A DNA stretch of 64,000 nucleotides from Bacilli bacterium (GTDB lineage: Bacteria; Bacillota_I; Bacilli_A; RFN20; CAG-449). The stretch is from NCBI GenBank assembly GCA_900755065.1, contig CAAEFC010000012.1, positions 1 to 64,000 on the forward strand, written 5' to 3'. Positions 1 to 8,367 of the stretch are shown in pieces. Below the pieces are notes generated by a model. The model searched no databases and was not told the DNA's origin. It worked only from the letters and a program-made list of their open reading frames with translations. Position 1 is the stretch's first letter; every line of letters starts with the position of its first letter. The position numbers and the translations under genes are program-made.

Positions 1-653
1 CTTCCGATCGCGCCGGAAAGAAGCAGGACATTGTATCCGATTCCCGCCCAGATGCAATAGATGTAGACGATGATCGTCGTATTCGGCCAGACCGAATCGT
101 TCAGTTGAATCCCCATCGCTTTCAGCATCTGATAGATCAACCCCGCGTTTGAGTCCAACTGCATCTTGAAAGCGTAAACCAAAGCGACGATGGAAATGAT
201 GTTCGGCAAAAAGAAAATAAAGCGGAACACATTGGCAAACGGCATCTTTTTCGAGAGAAAATATGAGCAGATCAGCGCCAGAGGAAGGCTGATGAAGATC
301 GTGATCGCCCCGTAGCCGATCGAGTTGATCAGAATCATCAGATTGTTCGGAATCCGAACGCCGTTGGACAGAGTGACCGAACCTAAATCGGCATTGAAGA
401 TCCGTCGGATCACGTAAACGAAATTGTCGAATCCGGCGAATGATTTCGTTCCTTCGATGGAAACGTGCTGAAACGCGAGAATCAGCGAATACGAATTGAC
501 GAAAATCCAGGTCAGCAGGAACTGCAAAACCGGATAAGCCAGAAGCACGACGATAAAGATGATTTCTTTCTTTCGCTTCTTGCTGATTTTTTTCTTCTTT
601 TTCGGCTGTTCGGTCTCTTCTCCGACCGTTTCCGGAATCAAAGTTTCTTCCAT
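1..653 (-). CDS. Carbohydrate ABC transporter permease (MsmF/UgpA type), 3' end cut by the window
   Basis: Reading leftward from ATG at 653, the frame stays open to the window edge (about 217 residues). After a charged Lys-rich N-terminus (residues 18-30) come a membrane segment near 31-53, an extracytoplasmic stretch of about 50 residues and further hydrophobic segments, the usual plan of MalF/MsmF-type sugar permeases. The EAA loop that contacts the ATPase lies beyond the left edge. A strong Shine-Dalgarno (GAAAGGAGACAGG) precedes the start. The gene begins only 14 bases after the GH16 lipoprotein gene, so the two form an operon in which a surface glycanase feeds oligosaccharides to this importer. 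Substrate cannot be read from the permease. No ATPase gene is seen on this side; it may borrow the one at 54.5-56.2 kb (inference). Confidence 0.88.
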   Translation of the reverse strand, partial: MEETLIPETVGEETEQPKKKKKISKKRKKEIIFIVVLLAYPVLQFLLTWIFVNSYSLILAFQHVSIEGTKSFAGFDNFVYVIRRIFNADLGSVTLSNGVRIPNNLMILINSIGYGAITIFISLPLALICSYFLSKKMPFANVFRFIFFLPNIISIVALVYAFKMQLDSNAGLIYQMLKAMGIQLNDSVWPNTTIIVYIYCIWAGIGYNVLLLSGAIG

Positions 654-667
654 AACCTGTCTCCTTT

Positions 668-2050
668 CTACTTCTGATACAGCGCGATGTCGTCGACGAA
701 GAGCGAATTCCCTTCCGAAGACTGAATCTGAATCCGCATTTGTTGCGAATTTTCAGGCGCGGTCAGTTCCAGTTCGTATTTTCGGTACGCTTCGGAATCG
801 ACGTCGATTTCATACGATCCAAGCACTTCCGTCGTCATCGTCGCATAGTAATTGACGACGATTTTTCCCTTTCCTTTCGCCATGAGAGAGAGATTGTGAG
901 CAAAGGAAGAATACACGCCGTCGATCGTCTGCCGAACCACGCCGCCGTCCTTGACTACGAGGGCTTTGGAAGCGTCGGTTCCCTCGTTTTCCGCGAGATA
1001 ACAGACCTGATCGACTTCCTGATCCTCATAGATGAAACGATTGAACGTCCACCCGCTTAAATCGACCTGAGAAGTCTCGAATTCAAAATCGCCGTTGGCG
1101 ATCTTGTTGACTGTCGGAACGACGACCGGCTTGGTCGGATAGAAATTCTCGCCGGCGACGCCGTTGACTTCCGGAACGAATTCCTCATATTCCTGATTGA
1201 GGAAAGGAATGTACTGAATATAATCCACCAGCATCTGATCGGTTTCAAAATCGGCCGAACCGACGAACGACGACGATACCGGGAACCAGTTGCCCACCCA
1301 AAGGCGGCTGGCTTTATAAGGAACGAAAAAGTCGGCGACCGCCGTCACCTTGTCGTCGATGAAATAGACCACTTTCTCCGGATCGGTGTACCAGTCAAAC
1401 CCGAACGTATGCCACCGTCCGTCATTGAGAAAAGTCTCTTCCTCGCCGAGCAATTCGGATACTTTGACGTCCTGCGAAATCTTGTTCGACTCGGTCTGAT
1501 AGTTGGTATTCAATACGTTCTCGAACGATATCAGTCCCTTCTGGCTTCCGCCCGGAAGTTCGATGTCGATTTCGTGGTTGGAATTGTCGGAATGATCGTA
1601 AGCGAACGTCCAGAAAGCGCTGCAAGCGCCCAGACGCGGATTGACCTTCATCCGGATCTCGTAATGACCCGGTCCGACGGTGAATTTGGAGATCAGCGCC
1701 GCGCCGGTCAAACGACCGTCCTTGACATCTCCGACGCCTTTGACTTCGCCATCGAGATAATAGTTGCCGTTTCCCTTTAAAATCAGAATGCCGTCGTCGG
1801 AATATGCGACGTTTTTCGCCACGACTCCTCCGTTTCCGCCTCCCCACGCCTGTTCGGCGATATACCAGGAAGAAGCGTCCACGCCGCTTGAAAAGTCATC
1901 GAAAAACAAATGATCGTAATCGAGTTCGATGTCGGAAAGATAGGCGAGATCGTCCCCCACTTCCAGATTTTCGACCTTTTTCACGCCGTTCGAGCAGGAA
2001 AATAACAATAAACTGAAAATCAAGATTGGACATAAACGCTTGTTCCGCAT
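668..2050 (-). CDS. Surface lipoprotein, glycoside hydrolase family 16 with C-terminal carbohydrate-binding domain
   Basis: This 460-residue lipoprotein has its lipobox at LLFSC (Cys19). The GH16 catalytic signature HEIDIE (about 159-164) supplies nucleophile and acid/base glutamates for retaining cleavage of beta-1,3/1,4-glucans or galactans, and the preceding WTFAYDHSDNSN stretch is typical of laminarinase-like members. The last 140 residues (starting NKIANGDFEF) look like a CBM4/9-type beta-sandwich. It is anchored outside the membrane and is the first gene of an operon with the sugar permease. Start choice: ATG at 2050 has AGGAG nine bases upstream. The exact glucan cannot be decided; family GH16 is firm, laminarin or mixed-linkage glucan is a guess. 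Confidence 0.88.
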   Translation of the reverse strand: MRNKRLCPILIFSLLLFSCSNGVKKVENLEVGDDLAYLSDIELDYDHLFFDDFSSGVDASSWYIAEQAWGGGNGGVVAKNVAYSDDGILILKGNGNYYLDGEVKGVGDVKDGRLTGAALISKFTVGPGHYEIRMKVNPRLGACSAFWTFAYDHSDNSNHEIDIELPGGSQKGLISFENVLNTNYQTESNKISQDVKVSELLGEEETFLNDGRWHTFGFDWYTDPEKVVYFIDDKVTAVADFFVPYKASRLWVGNWFPVSSSFVGSADFETDQMLVDYIQYIPFLNQEYEEFVPEVNGVAGENFYPTKPVVVPTVNKIANGDFEFETSQVDLSGWTFNRFIYEDQEVDQVCYLAENEGTDASKALVVKDGGVVRQTIDGVYSSFAHNLSLMAKGKGKIVVNYYATMTTEVLGSYEIDVDSEAYRKYELELTAPENSQQMRIQIQSSEGNSLFVDDIALYQK

Positions 2051-2078
2051 AAAAATAATCTCCTAGTCTTATAGTTTC

Positions 2079-2106
2079 ATCATACCATACCGACCGATAA
2101 AATCAA
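2079..2106 (-). promoter_or_regulatory. Promoter of GH16-permease operon
   Basis: On the minus strand TTGATT (2106-2101), a 16-base spacer and TATGAT (2084-2079) lie about 30 bases before the GH16 start. The match to the housekeeping sigma consensus is good at -10 and fair at -35. Confidence 0.6.
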
Positions 2107-2133
2107 TGTTTTTTTCATAAAGTTAAAAAAATA

Positions 2134-2147
2134 TGTAAGCGGTTTAA
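2134..2147. promoter_or_regulatory. Candidate LacI/CcpA-family operator between divergent glycan genes
   Basis: TGTAAGCGGTTTAA has the central CG and flanking A/T pattern of LacI-family operators and catabolite-responsive elements (TGNAANCGNTTNCA), missing only the final C. It sits just upstream of the rightward -35, in the divergent region shared with the GH16 operon. A related AGCGGTTT core recurs in the promoter at 63663-63692. Confidence 0.45.
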
Positions 2148-2154
2148 ATATCTG

Positions 2155-2184
2155 TTGACAAATCTAAATCCTTATACTTATAAT
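2155..2184 (+). promoter_or_regulatory. Promoter of the sugar-binding lipoprotein gene
   Basis: TTGACA (2155-2160), an 18-base spacer and TATAAT (2179-2184): both hexamers are perfect housekeeping matches, followed by a 47-base leader and AGGAGGG before the ATG at 2232. Confidence 0.85.
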
Positions 2185-2231
2185 AAGGTCGTAACAATTA
2201 TTTAACTTTGTTAATTTTATAGGAGGGCGCT

Positions 2232-3644
2232 ATGAAAAATTCGTTGAAGATGCTGACGGTTTCAGTTCTGTCGCTTTTGATCTTACCTCACCTTTCTTCC
2301 TGCGGCGGTTCCGGCGCAGACGATAATACGTTACGAATTCTGGTGAAAGACGCCGATTTCGGAAGCGAATGGATCGAGAAGATCGCCGATGACTTCATCG
2401 CCGATCACCCGGACATCAAAGTCGAAATCACGGCGCAATACGACATCAACTCGCTGATCGACTACAACCTCAATTCCAAAAACAATCAGGACGATCTTTA
2501 CATTTCGGTCGGCGATCGGTGGAAATCCTACGCCGCCAGCGGAAAACTCGCTTCCCTCGACGATCTGATCGAGGAAGAAGTCGACGGCGTCAAAGTCAAG
2601 GATAAAGTCTCGGAAGAATTTCAGAGTTCGATTTACTTTACGCGCGCCAACGGAGACGTTCATTCTTACCGTCTTCCTTGGACTTCCGGCGTGGGGGGCA
2701 TCTTCTACAATAAGAAAATGTTCGCCGAAAACGGCTGGGAAGTGCCGACGACCTTTGAAGAATTGCTCGCTCTCTGCGAGACGATCAACGCGGCACGGGT
2801 TCCCGTTTCTTCCGATCCGAACGAAACCGATGCGGTCAAACCGTTCGCGTACACGGGAAGCAACACCGATTACTTCGACTACACCGTCTTCTCCTGGTGG
2901 GCGCAGATCGTCGGAAAAGACGCGATCAACGAATTCCTGAAATACGAAAGCGCGGACATCTTCGACGTTTCGAAGAATCCGACGTACGCCGGGTTAAAAA
3001 CCGCGACTGAATACTGGAATCAACTCTTTACCAGTGAAAACTACATTGCCGGAAGCCAATCCAAAGACGCCGCGACCGCGCAGAAAGAGTTTTTGAACGG
3101 ATACTCTGCAATGATGCTCAACGGAGACTGGCTGTACAACGCCATTCTCAATTACGGTTCTTCTTCTTCCTCGCAGTTTGAACTGGGAATCATGAAAACG
3201 CCGGTCGTCGCCGAAGCCAATCCGGAATACGTCAATAGTACCTTCGTTACCGGAGAAGATCAGTTCATCGCGATTCCGGCTTCGTCCAAACATCAGGATT
3301 TAGCCAAAGAATTCATCAAATACATCATCTCCGACGACGGTTGCAAAACCTTTTTGAGCGAAGCCAACGGCTTTCTCGCGTACGACTGCTCCTATGAAGA
3401 CCTGAACCTTTCGGAAGGATTTATCCGGGATATGATCGATCTGAGAGAAACCTATACGGACAAGTTCACCAGTTTCTCTTCCAGCCGGATTTATCTCTGC
3501 AACACGATCAACATTTGGAGTTCGTCCGCGAACCGTCCTTATCTCAATTTACTCAACAACTCCACGACTATCGACAGATCGTTCCAGACGATAGCCAGTT
3601 ACGCCAGCGCTTCGTGGGCGGATTGGCTCAACAACACTCGATAA
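2232..3644 (+). CDS. Carbohydrate ABC transporter substrate-binding lipoprotein
   Basis: A 470-residue extracellular solute-binding protein (family 1 type). The signal peptide ends at lipobox LSSC (Cys24). After the signal comes the beta-strand/helix pattern common to MalE-like proteins (NTLRILVKDADFGSEW), then the LPWTSGVGGIFYNKKMF region that lines the sugar cleft in this family. A later segment, FIAIPASSKHQDLAKEFIKY, is typical of the closing C-terminal lobe. It is transcribed divergently from the GH16-permease operon from a strong promoter and shares its regulatory gap, which suggests joint control of one glycan-uptake system. It ends in a strong terminator. Ligand unknown. Confidence 0.9.
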   Translation: MKNSLKMLTVSVLSLLILPHLSSCGGSGADDNTLRILVKDADFGSEWIEKIADDFIADHPDIKVEITAQYDINSLIDYNLNSKNNQDDLYISVGDRWKSYAASGKLASLDDLIEEEVDGVKVKDKVSEEFQSSIYFTRANGDVHSYRLPWTSGVGGIFYNKKMFAENGWEVPTTFEELLALCETINAARVPVSSDPNETDAVKPFAYTGSNTDYFDYTVFSWWAQIVGKDAINEFLKYESADIFDVSKNPTYAGLKTATEYWNQLFTSENYIAGSQSKDAATAQKEFLNGYSAMMLNGDWLYNAILNYGSSSSSQFELGIMKTPVVAEANPEYVNSTFVTGEDQFIAIPASSKHQDLAKEFIKYIISDDGCKTFLSEANGFLAYDCSYEDLNLSEGFIRDMIDLRETYTDKFTSFSSSRIYLCNTINIWSSSANRPYLNLLNNSTTIDRSFQTIASYASASWADWLNNTR

Positions 3645-3696
3645 AATCGGCCGTTATTAACCCCTTTTAACATAGCGGCGGTTTTATACCCTTCAA

Positions 3697-3723
3697 AAAG
3701 AGACCTCCTTGCGAGGTCTCTTT
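3697..3723. terminator. Bidirectional intrinsic terminator
   Basis: Perfect 11-bp stem AAAGAGACCTC / GAGGTCTCTTT with a 5-base loop, A-run on the left and T-run on the right. It serves the rightward binding-protein gene and the leftward flavoprotein gene, which converge here. Confidence 0.85.
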
Positions 3724-3726
3724 CCT

Positions 3727-4971
3727 TTATGCTTTTTCTTTTAAATCCAGTCCGGCGCAGAAACCCGTCGACAGGGCGATCTGAATATTGAACCCGCCGG
3801 TATACGCGTCGACGTCCAACGTCTCGCCGACGAAATACAGATTCGGGACTTTGCGCGATTCCATCGTGCGCGGCTGAATTTCCCCGACCGACACGCCGCC
3901 GGAAGTAACGATGGCTCTTTCAAAGCCGTCCGTGCCGTCATAATCCCACCGGTAATGCTTCAAAGAATGAACGAGTCGGGAAATTCCCTCTTCGTTCACC
4001 GACGAAACCGCCGATCGGCTGTCCAGAAACGACGCGCGGGCGATCCATTCGATCAATCCTTCCGGAACCAGCCCTCTCAGAAGATAAAAAACAGTCGCGT
4101 TCTTCCGCGTCTTCATCTTATCGAGATCCCGATGAATCCGCCTCTTCAACGTTTCTTCGTCCAGAGAAGGCTTCAAATCGAGTTCCAGCGCCAGCGAAAT
4201 CTTTTCCGTCCGGTTGATCCGACTCGATATCGTCAGGGCGATCGGACCGCCCAAAGCATTCTTCTGCAACAGCAATTCGCCGAATTCTTCCGTCCGCACT
4301 TTCCCGCTTTCTTTGTCGATCGCTTTCAAGCGCACGTTTTTCAGCGTGATTTCGCGCGCCTTTTCAGGCAAAGACTCCCTGATCCTCAACGGAACTAACG
4401 CCGGAACCGGCGTTACGATATCCAATCCGAACGAACGGGCGAACCGATAACCGTCTCCCGTCGAACCGGTCAAAGGATACGATTTTCCGCCCGAAGCGAT
4501 CACGACGGCGTCTAAATCGTATTCCGAGCGGTCCGTCTTGATCCGGAATCCCCCGTCGGTTTTTTCGATACTCTCCGCGCTTTCGCGATAGAAAAAACGG
4601 ACTCCGTTCTTTTCGCAAAGCCTGACCATCGCCCGGGTGATGTCCGAAGCGCGGGAAGAAGCCGGAAAAACGCGATTCCCTCTCTCGGTTACGAGATCCA
4701 CCCCGTTTTCTTCAAAAAACGCGATCGTATCCTGAGAAGAAAAGCGGTGAATCGCCGAATACAGAAATTTGGGATTGCGGACGACATTTGCGATAAACTC
4801 CCTTTCCGAACAGCGGTTCGTTACATTGCATCTGCCCTTCCCGGTAATGTAGATTTTCTTCCCGGCCTTCTCGTTTTTTTCGATCAGGAAAACCCGATGA
4901 TCCGGATTTTCCGCCGCTTTCAGCGCGCACATCAATCCGGAAGGTCCTCCTCCGACAATGCCAATCCTCAT
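3727..4971 (-). CDS. HI0933/BaiN-family FAD-dependent oxidoreductase
   Basis: A 414-residue flavoprotein. The N-terminus has the Rossmann FAD-binding motif GGGPSG (7-12), followed by the family hallmark TGKGRCNVTN (about 48-57). Near the C-terminus, TSGGVSVGEI and GETLDVDAYTGGFNIQ contact FAD in this family. Members include BaiN and YhiN; the family is often annotated as an aminoacetone oxidase-like enzyme, but the physiological substrate is generally unknown. Cytoplasmic, length normal. It is monocistronic between the terminator at 3.7 kb and a divergent ferredoxin gene. Start supported by GGAGG upstream of the ATG. Family assignment is firm, reaction is not. Confidence 0.88.
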   Translation of the reverse strand: MRIGIVGGGPSGLMCALKAAENPDHRVFLIEKNEKAGKKIYITGKGRCNVTNRCSEREFIANVVRNPKFLYSAIHRFSSQDTIAFFEENGVDLVTERGNRVFPASSRASDITRAMVRLCEKNGVRFFYRESAESIEKTDGGFRIKTDRSEYDLDAVVIASGGKSYPLTGSTGDGYRFARSFGLDIVTPVPALVPLRIRESLPEKAREITLKNVRLKAIDKESGKVRTEEFGELLLQKNALGGPIALTISSRINRTEKISLALELDLKPSLDEETLKRRIHRDLDKMKTRKNATVFYLLRGLVPEGLIEWIARASFLDSRSAVSSVNEEGISRLVHSLKHYRWDYDGTDGFERAIVTSGGVSVGEIQPRTMESRKVPNLYFVGETLDVDAYTGGFNIQIALSTGFCAGLDLKEKA

Positions 4972-5083
4972 TCGGCGTGCCCTCCTTCTTCCTTCTAAAC
5001 GGAATTTCTTTTCCGTTTATTGATTATACCGCATTTCCCCGTGCAAAGAAACGATGAATCCGTCGCCATATCGCAAAATGCGA

Positions 5084-5112
5084 TTGAAAAAACGCAATTC
5101 GGATATTATAAT
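5084..5112 (+). promoter_or_regulatory. Ferredoxin promoter
   Basis: TTGAAA (5084-5089), 17-base spacer, TATAAT (5107-5112). The transcript would begin about 20 bases before the strong Shine-Dalgarno of the ferredoxin gene. Confidence 0.8.
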
Positions 5113-5140
5113 GTGTTCAGATAAACAAGGAGGAAAGTTT

Positions 5141-5335
5141 ATGGCAAAGAAATGCAGCGTCAATAAGGACCTGTGCATCGGATGCGGGTTATGCACCAGC
5201 ATTGCACCGGATGTACTCGCGATCGGCGACGACGGTTTAGCGGAAGCGATCGTTTCGGACGTTCCGGCCGACAGCGAAAGCGCCGTGGAAGAAGCGGCGG
5301 CGTCCTGCCCGGTTCAGGCAATCGTTGTAGAATAA
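5141..5335 (+). CDS. fer: Small 4Fe-4S ferredoxin
   Basis: This 64-residue protein has one cluster-binding set: CIGCGLC (Cys12, Cys15, Cys18) plus Cys56 in SCP, the arrangement of single [4Fe-4S] ferredoxins like Bacillus Fer. The rest is acidic, as usual for an electron carrier. The remaining Cys5 is not part of the standard set. The ATG at 5141 is chosen because AAGGAGGA lies just upstream; an in-frame upstream start at 5054 would lie before the promoter. Monocistronic with its own promoter and terminator. Redox partner unknown. Confidence 0.92.
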   Translation: MAKKCSVNKDLCIGCGLCTSIAPDVLAIGDDGLAEAIVSDVPADSESAVEEAAASCPVQAIVVE

Positions 5336-5348
5336 ATATCAACGGCGG

Positions 5349-5374
5349 AGGCGTATTCGTTACGCCTTTTTTTT
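5349..5374 (+). terminator. Ferredoxin terminator
   Basis: Stem AGGCGTA / TACGCCT with a 5-base loop, followed by eight T residues. Confidence 0.85.
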
Positions 5375-5407
5375 GACTTTTCTTTCGCTTATCGGGAGGT
5401 ACTATCC

Positions 5408-6568
5408 ATGAAAAAAACGATCAAAATCTCTCTCATCGTTCTCGTCTCGCTCGTCGGAGCGGCCGTTTTGAGCGTCGGAGGCTATCTCGGCTATATCGTC
5501 CTCAGTTACTATCGGATCGGCGATGCTCCGTTAGAAATCGAAAGCCGCGCGGATTCGGATCGGGTCAAAACCGGAACGACGTATTCGATCTCCACCTACA
5601 ACATCGGTTTCTCAGCCTATTCGCAGGATTTTACGTTCTTCATGGACACCGGCTACGACAGCGAAGGAAAAGCCACCTGCGGTCATTTTTCCAAAGCCAA
5701 AAGCAAAAAAGAAGCGGAGTTCAACCTTTCGGGTGCGATCGAAACCTTGCAGAAACTCGACGCGGATTTCATCTTATTGCAGGAAGTCGACGTCGATTCG
5801 ACGCGGTCTTTCCACATCGATCAGGATCAGCGCATCAGCGATTCGTTTCCGCGTTACGATCACGTTTTCGCGCTGAATTTCCATACCGCCTATCTTCCGT
5901 ATCCGCTTTATGACATGCACGGCAGCGTCCGCGCGGGGCTGTCCACGCTTTCCAGGTACACGATCCGAAGCGCCGAAAGGAAGGAGTATACCGTCAGTAC
6001 TTCGCTCTCCAAATTTTTCGACCTGGATCGCTGTTTCAGCGTCTCCTCCGTCTCCTGCGAAAACGGAAAAACGCTTTACATCGTCAATTCTCATATGTCG
6101 GCATACGACGAAAACGGCGTAATCCGAAAAAAACAGATGGAAGAACTGAACGATTTCCTGAAACAATGCCGCGATCAGGGCGATTATGTCATTGTCGGCG
6201 GAGATTTCAACCACGACTTGCTGACTTATAATCCGGAATACGGTTACGACGAAGAAAACCGTCCGTTTTCCATGAGCAAAAAAACGCCCGACTGGGTTTC
6301 CTACTTCTTTTCCGAAGACGGCTCCTCTCCGTTGACGGAAGGATACAAAGTCGTCGCCGACGATTCTCTTCCGACCTGCCGGAACAACGATATCGAATGG
6401 ATTCCGGAAGAAACGTACGTCTGCACCGTCGACGGCTTCATCGTATCCGAAAACATCGATGTTTCGCTTCGGCGAAACGTCGCCACGAACGGCGGAAACA
6501 AGGGGCTGGACGGATTCGCCTATTCCGATCATCAGCCGGTTTATCTGGAATTCTCTTTGAAAGCATAA
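5408..6568 (+). CDS. Membrane-anchored endonuclease/exonuclease/phosphatase-family protein
   Basis: A 386-residue protein with one N-terminal membrane helix (about 7-34) and an extracytoplasmic EEP domain. Family motifs are present in order: TYNIGF (63-68), LLQEVD with the metal-binding Glu126, IVNSHMSAYD, VGGDFNHD and the C-terminal SDHQPVYLEF with the catalytic Asp-His. The EEP fold covers DNases, sphingomyelinases and inositol-phosphate phosphatases, so the bond cleaved cannot be deduced. External location fits a nutrient-scavenging nuclease or phosphodiesterase (inference). GGGAGG precedes the ATG. No strong terminator follows; a TTTCATCGG/CCGATGAAA pair at 6585-6624 is the only inverted repeat. 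Confidence 0.85.
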   Translation: MKKTIKISLIVLVSLVGAAVLSVGGYLGYIVLSYYRIGDAPLEIESRADSDRVKTGTTYSISTYNIGFSAYSQDFTFFMDTGYDSEGKATCGHFSKAKSKKEAEFNLSGAIETLQKLDADFILLQEVDVDSTRSFHIDQDQRISDSFPRYDHVFALNFHTAYLPYPLYDMHGSVRAGLSTLSRYTIRSAERKEYTVSTSLSKFFDLDRCFSVSSVSCENGKTLYIVNSHMSAYDENGVIRKKQMEELNDFLKQCRDQGDYVIVGGDFNHDLLTYNPEYGYDEENRPFSMSKKTPDWVSYFFSEDGSSPLTEGYKVVADDSLPTCRNNDIEWIPEETYVCTVDGFIVSENIDVSLRRNVATNGGNKGLDGFAYSDHQPVYLEFSLKA

Positions 6569-6689
6569 ATCCTTCTCCGGTTTTTTCATCGGAAAATTCG
6601 TTCTTTTCTCAGAAGCCGATGAAACGCATAAGCGCTTTTCGAATTGTCGAGAATGCCTATTCGCCCGAATGAAATCCAATCTTCCGGAT

Positions 6690-7115
6690 TTACTTCACTC
6701 GCAGGACCATATCGACTTCGTGACAGTCGGGTTCGTCGACAACATCGGTTTCCTCAAAACCCGCTTTTTCGTAAAGACGCTTTGCCACTTCGTTTCCCCA
6801 GATATAGGTCGTGGAAATCTCTTTCGCGCCGTATTCCTCTTTCATATACGCGATCAGCCGATTTAAGGATTCGCGTCCGTATCCTCTGTTCTGAACCTCG
6901 CCGTCGATGGCGAAATCCCATAAAAACCAACCGTACGGATCGTACTTCCGGAGCATCGCAAATCCGATCAACTCCGATCCGTCGTAAATGTCTAACCCGA
7001 TGTGATTCGCCTGTTTCAAAGCCTCTTTGATCTTTTCTTTTGAAGAAAGATATTTTTCCTGCCCGTCGATGAGTTGAATTTTCATCGAATCGGACCGTTC
7101 AAAGCGTATGTTCAT
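6690..7115 (-). CDS. GNAT-family N-acetyltransferase
   Basis: A 141-residue protein of the GNAT fold. The acetyl-CoA loop reads QNRGYGRESL and is followed by the amphipathic helix; the C-terminal part has the common RLYEKAGFEE motif. The start at 7115 is chosen because GGAGG lies eight bases before it; the longer open frame would overlap the upstream nitroreductase gene. It is last in a marR-nitroreductase-GNAT operon (43-base gap to the nitroreductase stop). Operons of this type often confer resistance to a small toxic molecule by reduction and acetylation, which is an inference here. Substrate unknown. Confidence 0.85.
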   Translation of the reverse strand: MNIRFERSDSMKIQLIDGQEKYLSSKEKIKEALKQANHIGLDIYDGSELIGFAMLRKYDPYGWFLWDFAIDGEVQNRGYGRESLNRLIAYMKEEYGAKEISTTYIWGNEVAKRLYEKAGFEETDVVDEPDCHEVDMVLRVK

Positions 7116-7158
7116 CGCGAAGTCCTCCATTCGTCTTTTTGTCATCGCGGCAATCCGC

Positions 7159-7815
7159 TTAATTCCAATAGTCCTTACCGTGATTCGCGCCGATCTCAAA
7201 ATGGTATTTGGCGATTCCCAGATCGATTTTCGTGTAAAAACCGAATCCGGCTTTCCGGTTCACCTTTCCGTTTTCGTACGTGAAACGAAACTTCTGCTGA
7301 TTCATCGCCGTCGGTGCCAAAAGAGCCGCCTGAACGCCTTCCTTAAACCATTCCGGCGCCTCGCCGGGCGAGGCGACTTCCTCATAGGCTTTGCTCTTAT
7401 GCGCTACGCCTTGATTCGCACCGTATCCGAGCGTCAGCACGCAATAGAGTTTTTCATCGCTTCTTACCGCGAACGCCGTTTTGATTTTTTTATAAGTCAA
7501 GGCCACCCAGCAGGAATTTAACCCCAATGTCTGGGCTTTCAATGCGATCTTTTCCCCGTAGTAACCGATCTTTTCGTCTGCATCTTTCTTGCCGACCAGC
7601 GCTACATAGTTTTTAACGCCGGAAAATTTTCCGTAATGCGCCATGAACCCGTCGAACGCTTTAGGTTCGTCGACAACGAGTTGGAGATGCAGATCGCCTT
7701 CTCTGTTGCATTCGTCGATCAGGACTTCCAGTTCTTCGCGCAGGTGATCCTCGATCGGCTTATCGAGGTAACTTCTTACCGAATGTCTTTCTTTTATCGC
7801 CGTAAGTAAATCCAT
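7159..7815 (-). CDS. Nitroreductase-family FMN protein
   Basis: 218 residues from the ATG at 7815 (AAGGAGA nine bases upstream). The N-terminus contains the family hallmark KERHSVRSY, where the Arg/Ser cluster binds FMN phosphate. The middle LGLNSCWVAL segment and the C-terminal PTAMNQQKFRF region are typical of the TM-nitroreductase branch, in which two lobes of one chain replace the usual dimer. Likely an NAD(P)H-dependent reductase of nitro compounds, quinones or other electrophiles in the cytoplasm. It lies between a MarR regulator and an acetyltransferase, so induction by an antimicrobial or phenolic compound is plausible but not proven. Confidence 0.85.
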   Translation of the reverse strand: MDLLTAIKERHSVRSYLDKPIEDHLREELEVLIDECNREGDLHLQLVVDEPKAFDGFMAHYGKFSGVKNYVALVGKKDADEKIGYYGEKIALKAQTLGLNSCWVALTYKKIKTAFAVRSDEKLYCVLTLGYGANQGVAHKSKAYEEVASPGEAPEWFKEGVQAALLAPTAMNQQKFRFTYENGKVNRKAGFGFYTKIDLGIAKYHFEIGANHGKDYWN

Positions 7816-7872
7816 TTTCCTATTCTCCTTTTCTTTTACGATTTGCTTTTTTCGCACATCTTTGCGCCTTTT

Positions 7873-8280
7873 TCATTGTAATATTTTTTTCAAAAGGCGA
7901 AATCCCGTACGGGTTTCTTCTTCGGTTAAGTTCTTCAACAGGGATTCGATCATCGCGCCGACGATCGCTTTTCTTTCTTCCAACGCTTTTTCCCCGTCAT
8001 GGGTCAGAAGAACGATGACTTTTCTCGCATCGTTTTTTTCGCTTTCGCGGCGAATGTAATTCTTCTTTTCCAGCGTATTCAGGGCTCTTGCGATTCGCGC
8101 GGTCGAAACATTCATTCTCCTGGCCAATTCGCCGGGTACGACTGCTTTTTCGCTTTCCTTCAATATGCGCAAAATGACATACATTCCTTTGTATCCGCTG
8201 TCGAGCAAATCCATGAGTTCCCTCCATTTTTTCGTTTGACAAAGCACTCTCATTTCCTCTTGAATTGAAGAAGTATCCAC
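7873..8280 (-). CDS. MarR-family transcriptional regulator
   Basis: A 135-residue winged-helix protein. The recognition region GELARRMNVSTARIARALNT (about 70-90), the wing YIRRESEKNDARKVIVLLT and flanking helices for dimerisation match MarR. The start is taken as GTG at 8280, six bases after AAGGAGG; the next ATG would remove the first helix. It is the first gene of the operon with the nitroreductase and GNAT. A 5-bp inverted repeat at the transcription start suggests self-repression released by a small ligand, the usual MarR mode (inference). Confidence 0.88.
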   Translation of the reverse strand: MDTSSIQEEMRVLCQTKKWRELMDLLDSGYKGMYVILRILKESEKAVVPGELARRMNVSTARIARALNTLEKKNYIRRESEKNDARKVIVLLTHDGEKALEERKAIVGAMIESLLKNLTEEETRTGFRLLKKILQ

Positions 8281-8296
8281 TGCACGCCTCCTTTCT

Positions 8297-8309
8297 CTAA
8301 CCCTGTTAG
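8297..8309. promoter_or_regulatory. Candidate MarR operator
   Basis: CTAAC-CCT-GTTAG, a short perfect inverted repeat placed between the -10 box and the GTG start of the marR gene, where bound repressor would block transcription. Arms are only 5 bp, so this is a candidate. Confidence 0.4.
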
Positions 8310-8310
8310 C

Positions 8311-8339
8311 ATTATAACGCGGATCTCTGCTTCTGTCAA
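8311..8339 (-). promoter_or_regulatory. Promoter of marR-nitroreductase-GNAT operon
   Basis: TTGACA (8339-8334), 17-base spacer, TATAAT (8316-8311): a consensus housekeeping promoter on the minus strand. Confidence 0.88.
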
Positions 8340-8367
8340 CCCGTTCATCGCGATGAGTGCGATCCGA

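Noticed and set aside
6585..6624. TTTCATCGG / CCGATGAAA inverted repeat after the EEP gene
   Set aside because: Loop of 22 bases and no T-run, so a poor terminator.
8341..8367. Possible left att copy of the ssrA 3' end
   Set aside because: I compared by eye with GGAGTTCGATTCTCCTC and saw no match of useful length.
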